This document shows, piece after piece, positions 33,910-41,404 of a DNA stretch of 41,404 nucleotides. Each line of letters begins with the position of its first letter. Position 1 is the first letter of the stretch. The notes below the pieces were generated by a model. That model saw only the letters and a list, made by a program, of their open reading frames with translations. It made no database searches and was not told the DNA's origin. This DNA is from Chitinophagales bacterium (lineage in GTDB: Bacteria; Bacteroidota; Bacteroidia; Chitinophagales; CAIOSU01). The stretch lies in contig JBBDNB010000048.1 of the NCBI GenBank assembly GCA_040877935.1, forward strand, positions 203,122 to 244,525, given 5' to 3'. Made by a program: the position numbers and the translations under genes.

Positions 33910-34121
33910 ACTGCAGTATATTTTAATGATGCATCGGGCACTTAACAATCTGTGTCCCCCTGCCTGAATGAAGAAAGTTGGGCAATCTTCTGTTTACCAA
34001 GACACTTGTCGTCTTGTACGCATGACTAAAATCATCACACCAATATTTTCCAGACATTAATCTAAAATACAAAATCCTAGATTTATTAGTACGGTCACTT
34101 TCTTCCACACTTCAAAAATTA

Positions 34122-34217
34122 ATATTCGGCTGTTGTAACGACTAAATATTATGATATTTGGCTGTTACAACGTCTAAAAAACATGATATTTGGCTGTTTT
34201 AGAAAAATTATTCCTAT
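34122..34217. repeat. Three direct repeats with 32-bp period
   Basis: ATATT(C/T)GGCTGTT starts at 34122, 34154 and 34186. The first two copies continue with GTAACGACTAAA and ACAACGTCTAAA, the third diverges into the promoter-like sequence. Spacing of three helical turns suggests a protein-binding array controlling the ATPase gene. Confidence 0.7.
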
Positions 34218-34222
34218 ATTTG
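34215..34222 (+). promoter_or_regulatory. Promoter-like -7 element before the ATPase gene
   Basis: TATATTTG matches TAnnTTTG exactly. It lies immediately after the third 32-bp repeat and 152 bp before the ATPase start, implying a long leader. Confidence 0.45.
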
Positions 34223-34309
34223 TAAATGAAATTTAGTCGAAATGAACCGAACATGACAAAAAAAATTGACACACATGAGAATGATCAATTTTTTTTGTTT
34301 TGTGAGTTC

Positions 34310-34343
34310 CCTGCCTTTGCCGAAACGGCCATGTGCAGGCAGG
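34310..34343. repeat. Small GC-rich palindrome
   Basis: CCTGCCT (34310-34316) pairs with AGGCAGG (34337-34343), with an inner GCCG/CGGC. It sits in the ATPase leader in otherwise very AT-rich sequence and resembles the CCTGCC-type ends of the tRNA insert at 28250-28305. Confidence 0.6.
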
Positions 34344-34374
34344 CATCTGACCGCTGAAAATAAATTTTAAACAG

Positions 34375-35493
34375 ATGAATATAGATAGAATCCTGAAAAA
34401 AACCTTATCGGAGCAATTTAATCAAGGTAAGGCTATTGTTTTGATTGGTCCAAGACAGGTCGGAAAATCAACTTTAATAAAGGCTATTTTGGAGCAAAAA
34501 GACCATCTTTTTTTGGATGGCGATGATTTTTCGGTGCAACAGCAATTATCCGATCCCAATACCAGCTACCTGAGAAGATTGATTGGAGATAAAAAAATCG
34601 TATTTATTGATGAGGCGCAAAGAATTAAAAACATTGGCATTACATCAAAAATTATTATTGACCAATTTAGAGATGTACAACTGATTTTAAGTGGTTCTTC
34701 AACTTTTGAATTGAACAATGAGATCAATGAGCCTTTAACAGGCAGAAAATGGGAGTACAATTTATATCCCATTTCATTTCAAGAACTCGAAAAAGAGATA
34801 GGTTTTTCTGAAGTAAGCAAGCAGTTAGAGCAAAGAATAATATATGGCATGTACCCAGACCTATTCAATCATCTGGGAAAAGAAAGGGAAGTTTTAGAAA
34901 ATTTGATCAATAGCTATTTATATAAAGATATATTGATACTATCGGGCATTAAAAAAGCCGATGTATTGCAAAAGCTAACACAAGCTTTAGCCTTACAAAT
35001 TGGCAATGAAGTATCATATAATGAACTTTCTCAAATATTAAACATAAACAAAGAAACGGTAAGTAATTATATAGATTTATTGGAAAAAGCGTACGTTTTA
35101 TATAGGGTTAATCCTTTTAGCAGAAATCTAAGAAATGAAATCAAAACCAATAGGAAAATATATTTTTATGATACAGGTTTGCGCAATGCGTTGATTTCAA
35201 ATTTCAATGCTTTAGAATTTAGACAAGACAAGGGGGCACTTTGGGAAAACTTTATAATAAGTGAAAGAATCAAATATTTGAAGTATCATAAAATTTATGC
35301 GAAAACTTATTTTTGGCGAACCGTTCAGCAGCAAGAAATAGACTGGATAGAGGAAGTTGACGGAAAAATAACTGCTTACGAATTTAAGTGGAAACCAAAA
35401 AAGAAAGTGAAATTCCCTAAAAAGTTTGTGGAGACCTACAAAGCAGAAGTTAAAGTGATTGATACCAATAATTATTTTGACTTTATTGGATAG
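34375..35493 (+). CDS. AAA+ ATPase with DUF4143 domain
   Basis: 372 residues. Walker A GPRQVGKS at 25-32, Walker B KIVFIDEAQ with Asp79-Glu80, and sensor-like LILSGSSTFEL mark an AAA_14 domain. The C-terminal half has a winged-helix stretch (YNELSQILNINKETVSNYIDLLEKAYVLYRV) and the DUF4143 part with FYDTGLRNAL, GALWENFIISE and YFWRTVQQQEIDWIEE, which resembles a PD-(D/E)xK nuclease-like core ending in YEFKW. Such genes are common, mobile and of unclear role. It is followed by a minus-strand DUF433 gene. Confidence 0.9.
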   Translation: MNIDRILKKTLSEQFNQGKAIVLIGPRQVGKSTLIKAILEQKDHLFLDGDDFSVQQQLSDPNTSYLRRLIGDKKIVFIDEAQRIKNIGITSKIIIDQFRDVQLILSGSSTFELNNEINEPLTGRKWEYNLYPISFQELEKEIGFSEVSKQLEQRIIYGMYPDLFNHLGKEREVLENLINSYLYKDILILSGIKKADVLQKLTQALALQIGNEVSYNELSQILNINKETVSNYIDLLEKAYVLYRVNPFSRNLRNEIKTNRKIYFYDTGLRNALISNFNALEFRQDKGALWENFIISERIKYLKYHKIYAKTYFWRTVQQQEIDWIEEVDGKITAYEFKWKPKKKVKFPKKFVETYKAEVKVIDTNNYFDFIG

Positions 35494-35552
35494 GTTTCTT
35501 TATTTCAAAGCATAGCAAATGCGAGCTAGATTAGAGCAAAAAGAGTTGAGAG

Positions 35553-35756
35553 TTACTTTGCTTTAATATCTGTTTTTGCCTGAACAGCCTTAATATCATC
35601 TTGTGAAAGTGTAGGATAACTTTCAAGAATCATTTTTTCATCCCAACCAGAAGAAAACAAGTCTAAAATAAGCTCAACTGAAATTCTTGTTCCCTTAATA
35701 ATAGGCTTGCCCAGCAATATGTCCTTATCAGATGTGATATGGTTCTTCCAATTCAT
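35553..35756 (-). CDS. DUF433-family antitoxin-like protein, no toxin beside it
   Basis: 67 residues. HITSDKDILLGKPIIKGTRISVELILDLFSSGWDEKMILESYPTLSQDDIKA is a clear DUF433 pattern (helix-turn-helix-like, GKP.I.GTRI). These usually precede a DUF5615 PIN-like toxin. Downstream on this strand the space is taken by the convergent ATPase gene, so no partner is present. The end (VQAKTDIKAK) departs from the usual alanine-rich helix and may be truncated. Confidence 0.85.
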   Translation of the reverse strand: MNWKNHITSDKDILLGKPIIKGTRISVELILDLFSSGWDEKMILESYPTLSQDDIKAVQAKTDIKAK

Positions 35757-35819
35757 AAATTGAATTTAAGTTCTTTTTGACAACAATCAAAAAAATCAGA
35801 AATTCCTTAGCTTCGAAGC

Positions 35820-36737
35820 GTGGAAATTAAAGCAAACAAAAAAAGACCGGCAACAATAGAAAGAGGGGATAAAATCGGCATTCTTAGCACTGCCCGAAAA
35901 ATCACCCAAAGCGAATTGGCTCCTGCATTGAAAACTATTGAGGAGTTTGGGTTCGTTCCCATTTTGGGCAAAAGCATTGGTGCAGAAGATCATCAGTTTG
36001 CGGGAACGGAAGCGATAAGGGCAAAAAACCTTCAGGATTTTATAGATGATCCAGAAATCAAGGCCATACTTTGTGCGAGAGGTGGATATGGAACAGCACA
36101 GCTACTCGATAAGGTAGATTTTAGCGCTTTAAAACAAAACCCCAAATGGATCATTGGCTACAGCGATATTACTGCTTTGCATTTGCATTTGAATAAAACG
36201 CTGAACATCCAAAGCATGCACGCTTCCATGCCCCTAAATTTTAAGGACAATTCCACAATAGCACTGAGCAGCATTTTCCTGAGTATTCAGGGCGTTTATC
36301 CCGAGTACAATTTCCCTGCACATCCATTGAACAAAACCGGAAGTATTGAAGCCGAATTGATTGGTGGAAACCTAAGTGTAATTTACAGTCTGCAAGGCGG
36401 AATGGCAGAAATTGATTGCAAGGATAAAATCCTGTTTTTGGAGGATTTGGACGAATACCTTTACCATATTGACCGCATGATGCTGAACTTAAAATTGTCG
36501 GGCAAACTTCAACAATTAGAGGGAATGATCATTGGCGGAATGACGGATATGAATGACAATGCCATTCCTTTTGGCCGGGATGCCGAAAGGATTATCAGCG
36601 ATTATGTCAAGGATTATGATTACCCGGTGGCCTTTAATTGCCCTGCCGGACATATTGACGACAATCGCGCATTGATTATGGGATCTGAAATCCAATTGCG
36701 AGTCAAAAATTCTAAAACAAAACTAAAATTTCTATAA
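35820..36737 (+). CDS. LD-carboxypeptidase (peptidase family S66)
   Basis: 305 residues with a GTG start at 35820; no ATG fits upstream. The catalytic triad is visible: Ser115 in IIGYSDITALH, Glu208 in ILFLEDLDEYLYHIDRM and His278 in FNCPAGHIDDN. The enzyme trims the terminal D-alanine from murein tetrapeptides in peptidoglycan recycling; related S66 proteins hydrolyse microcin C7, but those differ in context. It is followed after 3 bp by a small gene. Confidence 0.92.
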   Translation: MEIKANKKRPATIERGDKIGILSTARKITQSELAPALKTIEEFGFVPILGKSIGAEDHQFAGTEAIRAKNLQDFIDDPEIKAILCARGGYGTAQLLDKVDFSALKQNPKWIIGYSDITALHLHLNKTLNIQSMHASMPLNFKDNSTIALSSIFLSIQGVYPEYNFPAHPLNKTGSIEAELIGGNLSVIYSLQGGMAEIDCKDKILFLEDLDEYLYHIDRMMLNLKLSGKLQQLEGMIIGGMTDMNDNAIPFGRDAERIISDYVKDYDYPVAFNCPAGHIDDNRALIMGSEIQLRVKNSKTKLKFL

Positions 36738-36740
36738 ACC

Positions 36741-37013
36741 ATGGAAGCGAGTATCGAAATCAGCCTTTATCCATTGAGCGAAAATTACAAAGATGTGATT
36801 GTCGAATTTTTAAAATCACTAAAAAGTAAAAATGCCAATTTGCGGATAGAAACCAATGGTCTCAGCACCCAGATTTTCGGGGAATATGATGCATTGATGA
36901 AACTGCTTCAGGGAGAAATGAAAAAGGTTTTGGAGGAGAATAAAGCCGTATTTATTCTAAAACTCAGCAGTGGAATGCGCACGCCTGAGTCTGTTGAGGG
37001 TTTGTTGGGATAG
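36741..37013 (+). CDS. Small thiamine-binding/YkoF-like protein
   Basis: 90 residues. The pattern ISLYPLSENYKDVIVEFLKSL, then LRIETNGLSTQIFGEYDALMKLLQGEM and VFILKLSSGMR fits the ferredoxin-like MTH1187/YkoF fold (two strands, helix, ..T.I.GE.D.). Members bind thiamine or related pyrimidines and often act as single-domain tetramers. Here it is 3 bp after the LD-carboxypeptidase and presumably co-transcribed. The ligand and physiological role are inferred only from fold. Confidence 0.65.
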   Translation: MEASIEISLYPLSENYKDVIVEFLKSLKSKNANLRIETNGLSTQIFGEYDALMKLLQGEMKKVLEENKAVFILKLSSGMRTPESVEGLLG

Positions 37014-37106
37014 GCTATAAATTATGCAAATTACCACATATGATTTTGATTCAGATAATTTGAGAGATAGAGTTATTTGGAAATAAGTTGAAATAAAATT
37101 GAGCGT

Positions 37107-37244
37107 ATGTTGCTTGAGAAACAAGGACTCAGTGACCGAACTTTCAATTTCAATATTGAAAACCTGGTCAATGCAATATATTTTGTGGAATTGATGCAAG
37201 AAGAGCATTTCAAAGTTTTTAAGCTGGTGAAAAGCGGTAGGTAA
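37107..37244 (+). pseudogene. Remnant of a T9SS C-terminal sorting domain
   Basis: A 45-codon frame reading SDRTFNFNIENLVNAIYFVEL, then EHFKVFKLVKSGR. This matches the last two strands of a type A T9SS domain (..fdl.nl..GiYfv.l......KlvK). No upstream gene body is present: the frame is closed by a TGA at 37089. It is probably what is left of an exported protein gene. An accidental ORF is possible. Confidence 0.4.
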
Positions 37245-37245
37245 A

Positions 37246-37881
37246 TCAAATCTTACGCAATACCATCACCCCATCTCGAATAGGTACTAATACATTTTCC
37301 ACTTTAGGGTCTTTTGTGATTTTTTCATTAAAGGCTTTGAGTGCTTCGGTGTCCTTGTCGGAATTTGCTTCCAGCACCTTGCCGCTCCACAAAACATTGT
37401 CGGCCAATATGAACCCGCCTTTTCTCAGCTTGGGCAATACTAAATCGTAATAATTGCTGTAATTGATTTTGTCGGCATCAATAAAAACCAAATCGAATTC
37501 GGCCTCTATTTTGGGGATGATTTCCAGCGCATTTCCGGTGTATTGCTTTATTTTTTTCTCCAATTCAGCTTTTTGGAAATACTCAGCAGCCAGGTCTTTC
37601 AATTCCTCATTGATGTCTATGGTGTGCAATTGTCCATTTTCCTTTAGTCCTTTTGCCAGGCAAATGGCGGAATAGCCGGTATAGGTGCCGATTTCAAGGA
37701 TCTGTATGGGCTGAATCATATGTGATAGCATTTGCAAAAACACACCCTGATGCTGACCGGACAACATGCGGGGTTTCAGTACATCCAAATGGGTTTTGCG
37801 GTTGAGCTCGTACAATACCTCATCTTCTTTGCTGCTGTGTTTTTCACAGTATTCTTGTAGTTCTTCGGGGAAAAAGTTCAT
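37246..37881 (-). CDS. Class I SAM-dependent O-methyltransferase
   Basis: 211 residues from the ATG at 37881; a longer frame to 37917 adds a Ser/Lys-rich stretch without support. It shows KPRMLSGQHQGVFLQML, the SAM motif ILEIGTYTGYSAICLA, HTIDINEE, and FDLVFIDADKINYSNYYD with GGFILADNVLWSG, the metal-binding signature of the caffeoyl-CoA/catechol O-methyltransferase family. Bacterial substrates are often catechols or hydroxylated tRNA bases (TrmR type); the sequence does not decide. Its stop lies 2 bases from the end of the convergent T9SS-domain remnant. Confidence 0.9.
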   Translation of the reverse strand: MNFFPEELQEYCEKHSSKEDEVLYELNRKTHLDVLKPRMLSGQHQGVFLQMLSHMIQPIQILEIGTYTGYSAICLAKGLKENGQLHTIDINEELKDLAAEYFQKAELEKKIKQYTGNALEIIPKIEAEFDLVFIDADKINYSNYYDLVLPKLRKGGFILADNVLWSGKVLEANSDKDTEALKAFNEKITKDPKVENVLVPIRDGVMVLRKI

Positions 37882-38046
37882 ATTGGATTTTGAATTTTTA
37901 GAACTGGAAAATAACAAAAACTTAGTTTAAATATTGTTTATTATCATAAATAAATATTTCAATTGTAACAACTACTTTATGCTCTACCTTCATTCTAAGA
38001 ATAAACTGAAACGCCTGTTATACAGTCTTTTTATGGCAAATGTTCG

Positions 38047-38077
38047 TTTTTTGATACAATCAGAACATTTTTTGATA
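38047..38077 (+). promoter_or_regulatory. Twin direct repeat upstream of the T9SS protein
   Basis: TTTTTTGATA occurs at 38047-38056 and 38068-38077, 21 bp apart (two helical turns), 59 bp before the start codon. It could be a regulator-binding site or carry the -33 element. Confidence 0.4.
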
Positions 38078-38135
38078 TAAGTCAGGGTTTGTGTTATTAT
38101 ACTTTTACACCATTCTAAACCAAACCCTAAAAATT

Positions 38136-39308
38136 ATGAAAAATTTAATTAGCACTTTTATCTTAAGCATTGCTCTAAGCATGTTTGCTTTTGGGCAAGT
38201 AACAATTACCCAAGACAATTTCCCACGACCAATTGTCTTTATTGATACTTTTTATTCTGTATCCAGTCCTCAGAATCCATTGCCTTCAGAAGGCGCCAAT
38301 CAACAATGGGACTATTCCAACTTTCCGCTCACAGATATGTTTGGATCGGAATATTTTGATGCTTCTGCCGATGTGAATTTTCCCAATGCACATCACAAAC
38401 AAGAACTAAACATTAGTTTTCAAGGATTTCCTCTCGAGGGCTTTCAATATTTTAAATTCGAAGCAAATGGATGGGGTTTAATAGGCAAGCATACAAATGC
38501 TGTGGAATACTCCCTACAAGCAGTATCCAGTCCCAATGATACGCTCTATTTTCCGGAAAATATTGATGTCTATACTGGAGAAGTAAATAGTCTGGAATTT
38601 CCGGCTACTTATCAGACGAATTGGTCTGGAACGCGATATGAGACAACGCCATTCGCACTTACCGTAAGCAGCTTCGGGCTTCAGAATGATCCAGGAGAAA
38701 GAATTAGAAGTATTTCTGACAATAGGGATGTTGTTGGATATGGTAAATTGATTATACCGGATGATAATGGAGATCCTTCCTCTGAATTGGATGTTTTGTT
38801 GATTAAATCAGTTCAAACAGTAGTGGATTCTTATTTTCTAATGGGCTCACCCGCTCCTCAACAATTATTGGATGCATTCCAACTGACTCAAGGAGCCTCA
38901 TCTACCAGTTCTGCCTATCTTTTTTATATGCCTGATTATGGAAAACCTATAATGAGATTGGGTGTAAATGGAATGGGTACGGGCATTTCAAGTGTTGGCT
39001 TTCGACCAGATGCAGCAAGGACTAAAACAACCTCTTTGAGCGAATTGAGCTTTGACAATTCACTGGATATTTATCCAAATCCGGTAAATGCAGGACAATC
39101 AATTATGATAAATTTCAATACCCTGGTTGAAAATGCCGAAATTTCTTTAATGGATATTGCAGGCCGAAAAGTACATCATGACAATATCAATTTGGCTATG
39201 GAATTCACAAAATTCAATGTTCCCGATTTAAGCCCGGGAGTTTATATCTTGAATGTAAGTGCCCAAAATGGTGCGCTCAATAAGAACTCCAAGATATTGA
39301 TCGAGTAA
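38136..39308 (+). CDS. Exported protein of unknown function with T9SS sorting domain
   Basis: 390 residues from the ATG at 38136; an upstream in-frame start at 38091 would spoil the signal peptide (NLISTFILSIALSMFAFGQ). The central region (about 20-310) is rich in aromatic residues and beta strands (QWDYSNFPL, EGFQYFKFEANGWGLIGKH, YQTNWSGTRYET) and resembles no domain I can name. The C-terminal 80 residues (LDIYPNPVNAGQSIMINF, SLMDIAGRKVHH, SPGVYILNV, KILIE) are a clear T9SS type A domain. It should be secreted through the T9SS. A strong terminator follows. Confidence 0.85.
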   Translation: MKNLISTFILSIALSMFAFGQVTITQDNFPRPIVFIDTFYSVSSPQNPLPSEGANQQWDYSNFPLTDMFGSEYFDASADVNFPNAHHKQELNISFQGFPLEGFQYFKFEANGWGLIGKHTNAVEYSLQAVSSPNDTLYFPENIDVYTGEVNSLEFPATYQTNWSGTRYETTPFALTVSSFGLQNDPGERIRSISDNRDVVGYGKLIIPDDNGDPSSELDVLLIKSVQTVVDSYFLMGSPAPQQLLDAFQLTQGASSTSSAYLFYMPDYGKPIMRLGVNGMGTGISSVGFRPDAARTKTTSLSELSFDNSLDIYPNPVNAGQSIMINFNTLVENAEISLMDIAGRKVHHDNINLAMEFTKFNVPDLSPGVYILNVSAQNGALNKNSKILIE

Positions 39309-39330
39309 GGACAAAAGCGATTCTATTTTT

Positions 39331-39368
39331 ATAGCCTCCTGGATCTTTTTTCAGGAGGTTATTTTTTT
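39331..39368 (+). terminator. Intrinsic terminator after the T9SS protein
   Basis: ATAGCCTCCTG (39331-39341) pairs with CAGGAGGTTAT (39352-39362) with one G-U, followed by a T7 run. Confidence 0.9.
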
Positions 39369-39457
39369 ACTGCTAAAAGAGTAAGCAATTTTATATAGCT
39401 ATATTTATAAAATTGTGTGCGGAGAAAAATTGACGCATCTAATATTATTTTATTCAG

Positions 39458-41173
39458 ATGATAGGCAATTTTACAGAAACTGATTTAAAAGCTAAGCGAA
39501 GAACAGCTTGGTTTAGAGCTTTGTCAAAGTGTAAATTTATTTTGGCAATGCTGTTTGTATTTATTCTTAAGCCTGAAATATTTGCCAATGAAAATTTATC
39601 CGCAGCCTACTTGCATATATTCTCGGAAAGTCCGGATTCGTCCTTTGTCCTGGATTTAAAAGATTTCTCCTGGGTTGATTCCTATGCTGAATATCAGGCA
39701 TCTGAGCTTTTGCTAAACGGTATGGGAAAACTTGAAAAGGCAAAAAGCGATAGTGTACTTCCTCCCTATGCTGCATTATGGTCAGTTATTCGTTTTGAAA
39801 ATCGGGAGGAGCAAGCCATTGAAAAGTACATTCAATTCAGCAATAAAGCGGATGATATTGAAGTGTATATCATTAGCGAAAATGAGCTTGATCAAAAATT
39901 AAAATCTGGAAAAAATATCCCTCCCCCACAAAAATTCCTGCACTCCAACCAAAACTATATTCCGCTTAATATAAAAGCAGGAGAAACAACAGAAATCGTA
40001 ATTCGGCAATTGGTAAAAAAGCAAACAAAGATTTCGGCACTTACTTTGCTTGAAATACACACTTTTTCAAAACTAAACAATCAACGCTTGTTCACTTTTT
40101 CTGCCCAAGCTTTTTATTTGGGACTCTTCTTGCTCATGTGTATTGCGGGTTTTATCATAGGGTTAATTTCCAAAAAAATACTGCACCCCTATTTTGCACT
40201 GTTTATTTTATCACTGGGTTTGTACTTTCCTTATTTCCATGGCTTTTTGGATGATTTATACTTTTACAAGTTTCACAACAACTTTTTTGAATTTGGGGAG
40301 CTCATTCTCACGGGTATCGTACTGTTCGGCTTTTTATTTCTATCTGAATATTTTGAACTAAAAAACAAAAAACCCAAATATTATCGAGCTTATCTCGGTC
40401 TTTCAATTTTTTCAGGAATGTTCACACATTCCATTATCCTTTTATACCCTGACAGCCCTGTCTCTTTTCAAATTCGCTATTTTATGATTTTACTTTGGAT
40501 GTGCACAAGCATCTATTTTTTTATATGGAAAATTCGCAGCGATAAAGAGAAAAGAAAATTGCATACCCTAGCCGTAACAGCAATGATTGGCGGTATTGTA
40601 GTTGTAGCAATCAGCGCTTTAGAACCAAATTTTTATCATGCATATTTACACCTGAGTTTTCAGTTGGGGCTGCTTTTTTTCTCTGGAATTCTTTTTTATG
40701 ATTTGTTTCTGAGGAAGCACGATGCGCTTGAAAGCTCTGAAAATTTGGTTAAAGCAGCAATTGTTCCTGAGCCGCTAATCGCAGAAGTAGATAAAAGTGA
40801 TGGGGCGAAAAATGAGGTGGAAGCAATATTGGAAGCTGCCAATCCTTCGGAAAAAGTCTTACTGGAGAAAGTCTTTCAAACGATAGACCTTCATTTGGAA
40901 AATCCCGACTTCTCAGCAGAAGCACTTGCCAAGGAAATTGGTTACAGCAGGGTTCATCTAAATCGGAAATTAAAGCCAATTTGCAATCTATCCATCAATA
41001 AAGTCATGCTGATGTACCGCCTGAATATTGCCTCTAAAATGCTGGAAAACGGCACTGATAATGTAAATGAAGTAGCTTTTAAAGCTGGCTTTGGAAGTGC
41101 CTCTTATTTTGTGAAATGCTTTAGGGACAAATACGGTAAAACACCTGGAATGCTGAAGAAGGATGCGAAGTAG
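39458..41173 (+). CDS. 7TMR-DISM membrane sensor fused to an AraC-type DNA-binding domain
   Basis: 571 residues. An N-terminal anchor or signal (about 25-43) is followed by a periplasmic beta-sandwich (WVDSYAEYQASELL to VIRQLVKKQ, DISMED2-like). Then seven membrane segments span about 210-420 (AFYLGLFLLMCIAGFIIGL through LGLLFFSGILFYDLFL). A linker leads to an AraC/XylS helix-turn-helix pair (FSAEALAKEIGYSRVHLNRKLK and NVNEVAFKAGFGSASYFVKCFRDKYGKTPG). It should sense an extracellular or periplasmic ligand and act on DNA while still in the membrane. The T9SS protein just upstream on the same strand is a candidate target. The ligand is unknown. Confidence 0.9.
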   Translation: MIGNFTETDLKAKRRTAWFRALSKCKFILAMLFVFILKPEIFANENLSAAYLHIFSESPDSSFVLDLKDFSWVDSYAEYQASELLLNGMGKLEKAKSDSVLPPYAALWSVIRFENREEQAIEKYIQFSNKADDIEVYIISENELDQKLKSGKNIPPPQKFLHSNQNYIPLNIKAGETTEIVIRQLVKKQTKISALTLLEIHTFSKLNNQRLFTFSAQAFYLGLFLLMCIAGFIIGLISKKILHPYFALFILSLGLYFPYFHGFLDDLYFYKFHNNFFEFGELILTGIVLFGFLFLSEYFELKNKKPKYYRAYLGLSIFSGMFTHSIILLYPDSPVSFQIRYFMILLWMCTSIYFFIWKIRSDKEKRKLHTLAVTAMIGGIVVVAISALEPNFYHAYLHLSFQLGLLFFSGILFYDLFLRKHDALESSENLVKAAIVPEPLIAEVDKSDGAKNEVEAILEAANPSEKVLLEKVFQTIDLHLENPDFSAEALAKEIGYSRVHLNRKLKPICNLSINKVMLMYRLNIASKMLENGTDNVNEVAFKAGFGSASYFVKCFRDKYGKTPGMLKKDAK

Positions 41174-41404
41174 GAGTTAAAATTCGCGCTCATTTCCCGC
41201 CTGGCATTTGCAACATAGTGAACGCCCGACATTCGGTTTATACACAAGAACCGCTATCGCTTGTTTGCGGCAAAAGTATAATGCCATGAATTTTAAAGTT
41301 TCGCGTAAAAGCTGAAGATAAATTTAACCTATAGTTCTTTGTATATTTGTAATGCGAATCAAGGGTTAAAAAATGAGAGAAACAAAAGCTGCTGCTAATT
41401 TTCC
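41174..41404. other. Right-edge intergenic region, possible gene start
   Basis: No complete gene. A promoter-like TATATTTG lies at 41342-41349, and an ATG at 41373 opens a frame (MRETKAAANF) that is still open at the window edge. Ten codons are too few for a call. The rest shows nothing I recognise. Confidence 0.35.

Larger units (their letters stand above)
33910..34374. other. Intergenic region with tandem repeats upstream of the ATPase gene
   Basis: 465 bp with no convincing gene. It holds a small hairpin CAAGAC/GTCTTG at 33998-34016, three 32-bp-spaced repeats at 34122-34217, a promoter-like TATATTTG at 34215-34222 and a palindrome at 34310-34343. Confidence 0.6.

Noticed and set aside
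33923-34108. A 61-codon minus-strand frame upstream of the second SPFH-like gene
   Set aside because: Overlaps a hairpin and has no coding character or homologous pattern; treated as intergenic.
34122-34217. A short CRISPR array
   Set aside because: Only three degenerate units of about 13-20 bp, no consistent spacer set and no cas genes.
41373-41404. Start of a new gene at the right edge
   Set aside because: Only ten codons are inside the window; kept as a remark within the intergenic entry rather than called as a gene.

Overview
The window reads as chromosomal DNA of a member of the Bacteroidota, probably a free-living gliding-type lineage; genus and family cannot be told from the sequence. 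The reasons are type IX secretion (T9SS) C-terminal sorting domains on several exported proteins, a GldH gliding lipoprotein, a holB-ricT-gldH gene run, a KISTSR-type MetRS signature, TAnnTTTG-like -7 promoter elements, almost no Shine-Dalgarno sequences, and an AT-rich composition.

Layout. (1) 1-3094: 5' part of a large exported beta-propeller/PKD protein with tandem 51-residue repeats, running off the left edge. (2) 3.2-5.2 kb: an AT-rich island of toxin-antitoxin (TA)-like genes (one orphan antitoxin, one pair whose ADP-ribosyltransferase-like member is frameshifted, one intact RHH/PIN pair), bracketed by a 24-bp copy of the 3' end of hutH. (3) 5.2-8.5 kb: hutH, hisS and a low-molecular-weight phosphatase in one tight operon. 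(4) 8.6-10.4 kb: a PIN pair, a small exported protein and a ParE-type pair. (5) 10.4-17.2 kb: htpG, a MazG-like enzyme, a T9SS subtilase, a PI-PLC-like surface lipoprotein, recA. (6) 17.2-20.5 kb: a short-chain reductase, a cysteine-synthase-fold enzyme and an alpha-oxoamine synthase, which together look like a sulfonolipid (capnine) base pathway. (7) 20.5-26.7 kb, minus strand: one long probable operon gpx-holB-ricT-gldH, two tandem sterol-desaturase-family hydroxylases and a lipoprotein. (8) 26.7-32.1 kb: a PTPS-I-type pterin synthase, an RmlD-like SDR, tRNA-Arg(CCT) with a broken duplicate beside it, a T9SS esterase and metG. (9) 32.1-35.8 kb: a very AT-rich accessory stretch with two convergent SPFH-like genes (one with an in-frame stop), 32-bp tandem repeats, an AAA/DUF4143 ATPase and an orphan DUF433 gene. 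(10) 35.8-41.4 kb: LD-carboxypeptidase, a thiamine-binding-like small protein, a T9SS-domain remnant, an O-methyltransferase, a T9SS protein, a 7TMR-DISM/AraC regulator and possibly the start of one more gene.

Functionally, the recurring theme is the cell envelope: T9SS cargo, gliding, surface lipoproteins, and lipid head-group and acyl-chain modification. Sulfonolipids are known to matter for gliding in this phylum, so the presence of a candidate sulfonolipid cluster next to a gldH operon with two lipid-hydroxylase-family genes is the most interesting biological combination here. The most interesting structural observations are the tRNA-Arg duplication with a 56-bp GC-rich insert in the D-arm of the broken copy, and the TA island flanked by a copied hutH 3' end. 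All functions are inferred from sequence motifs read by eye; no database search was run.
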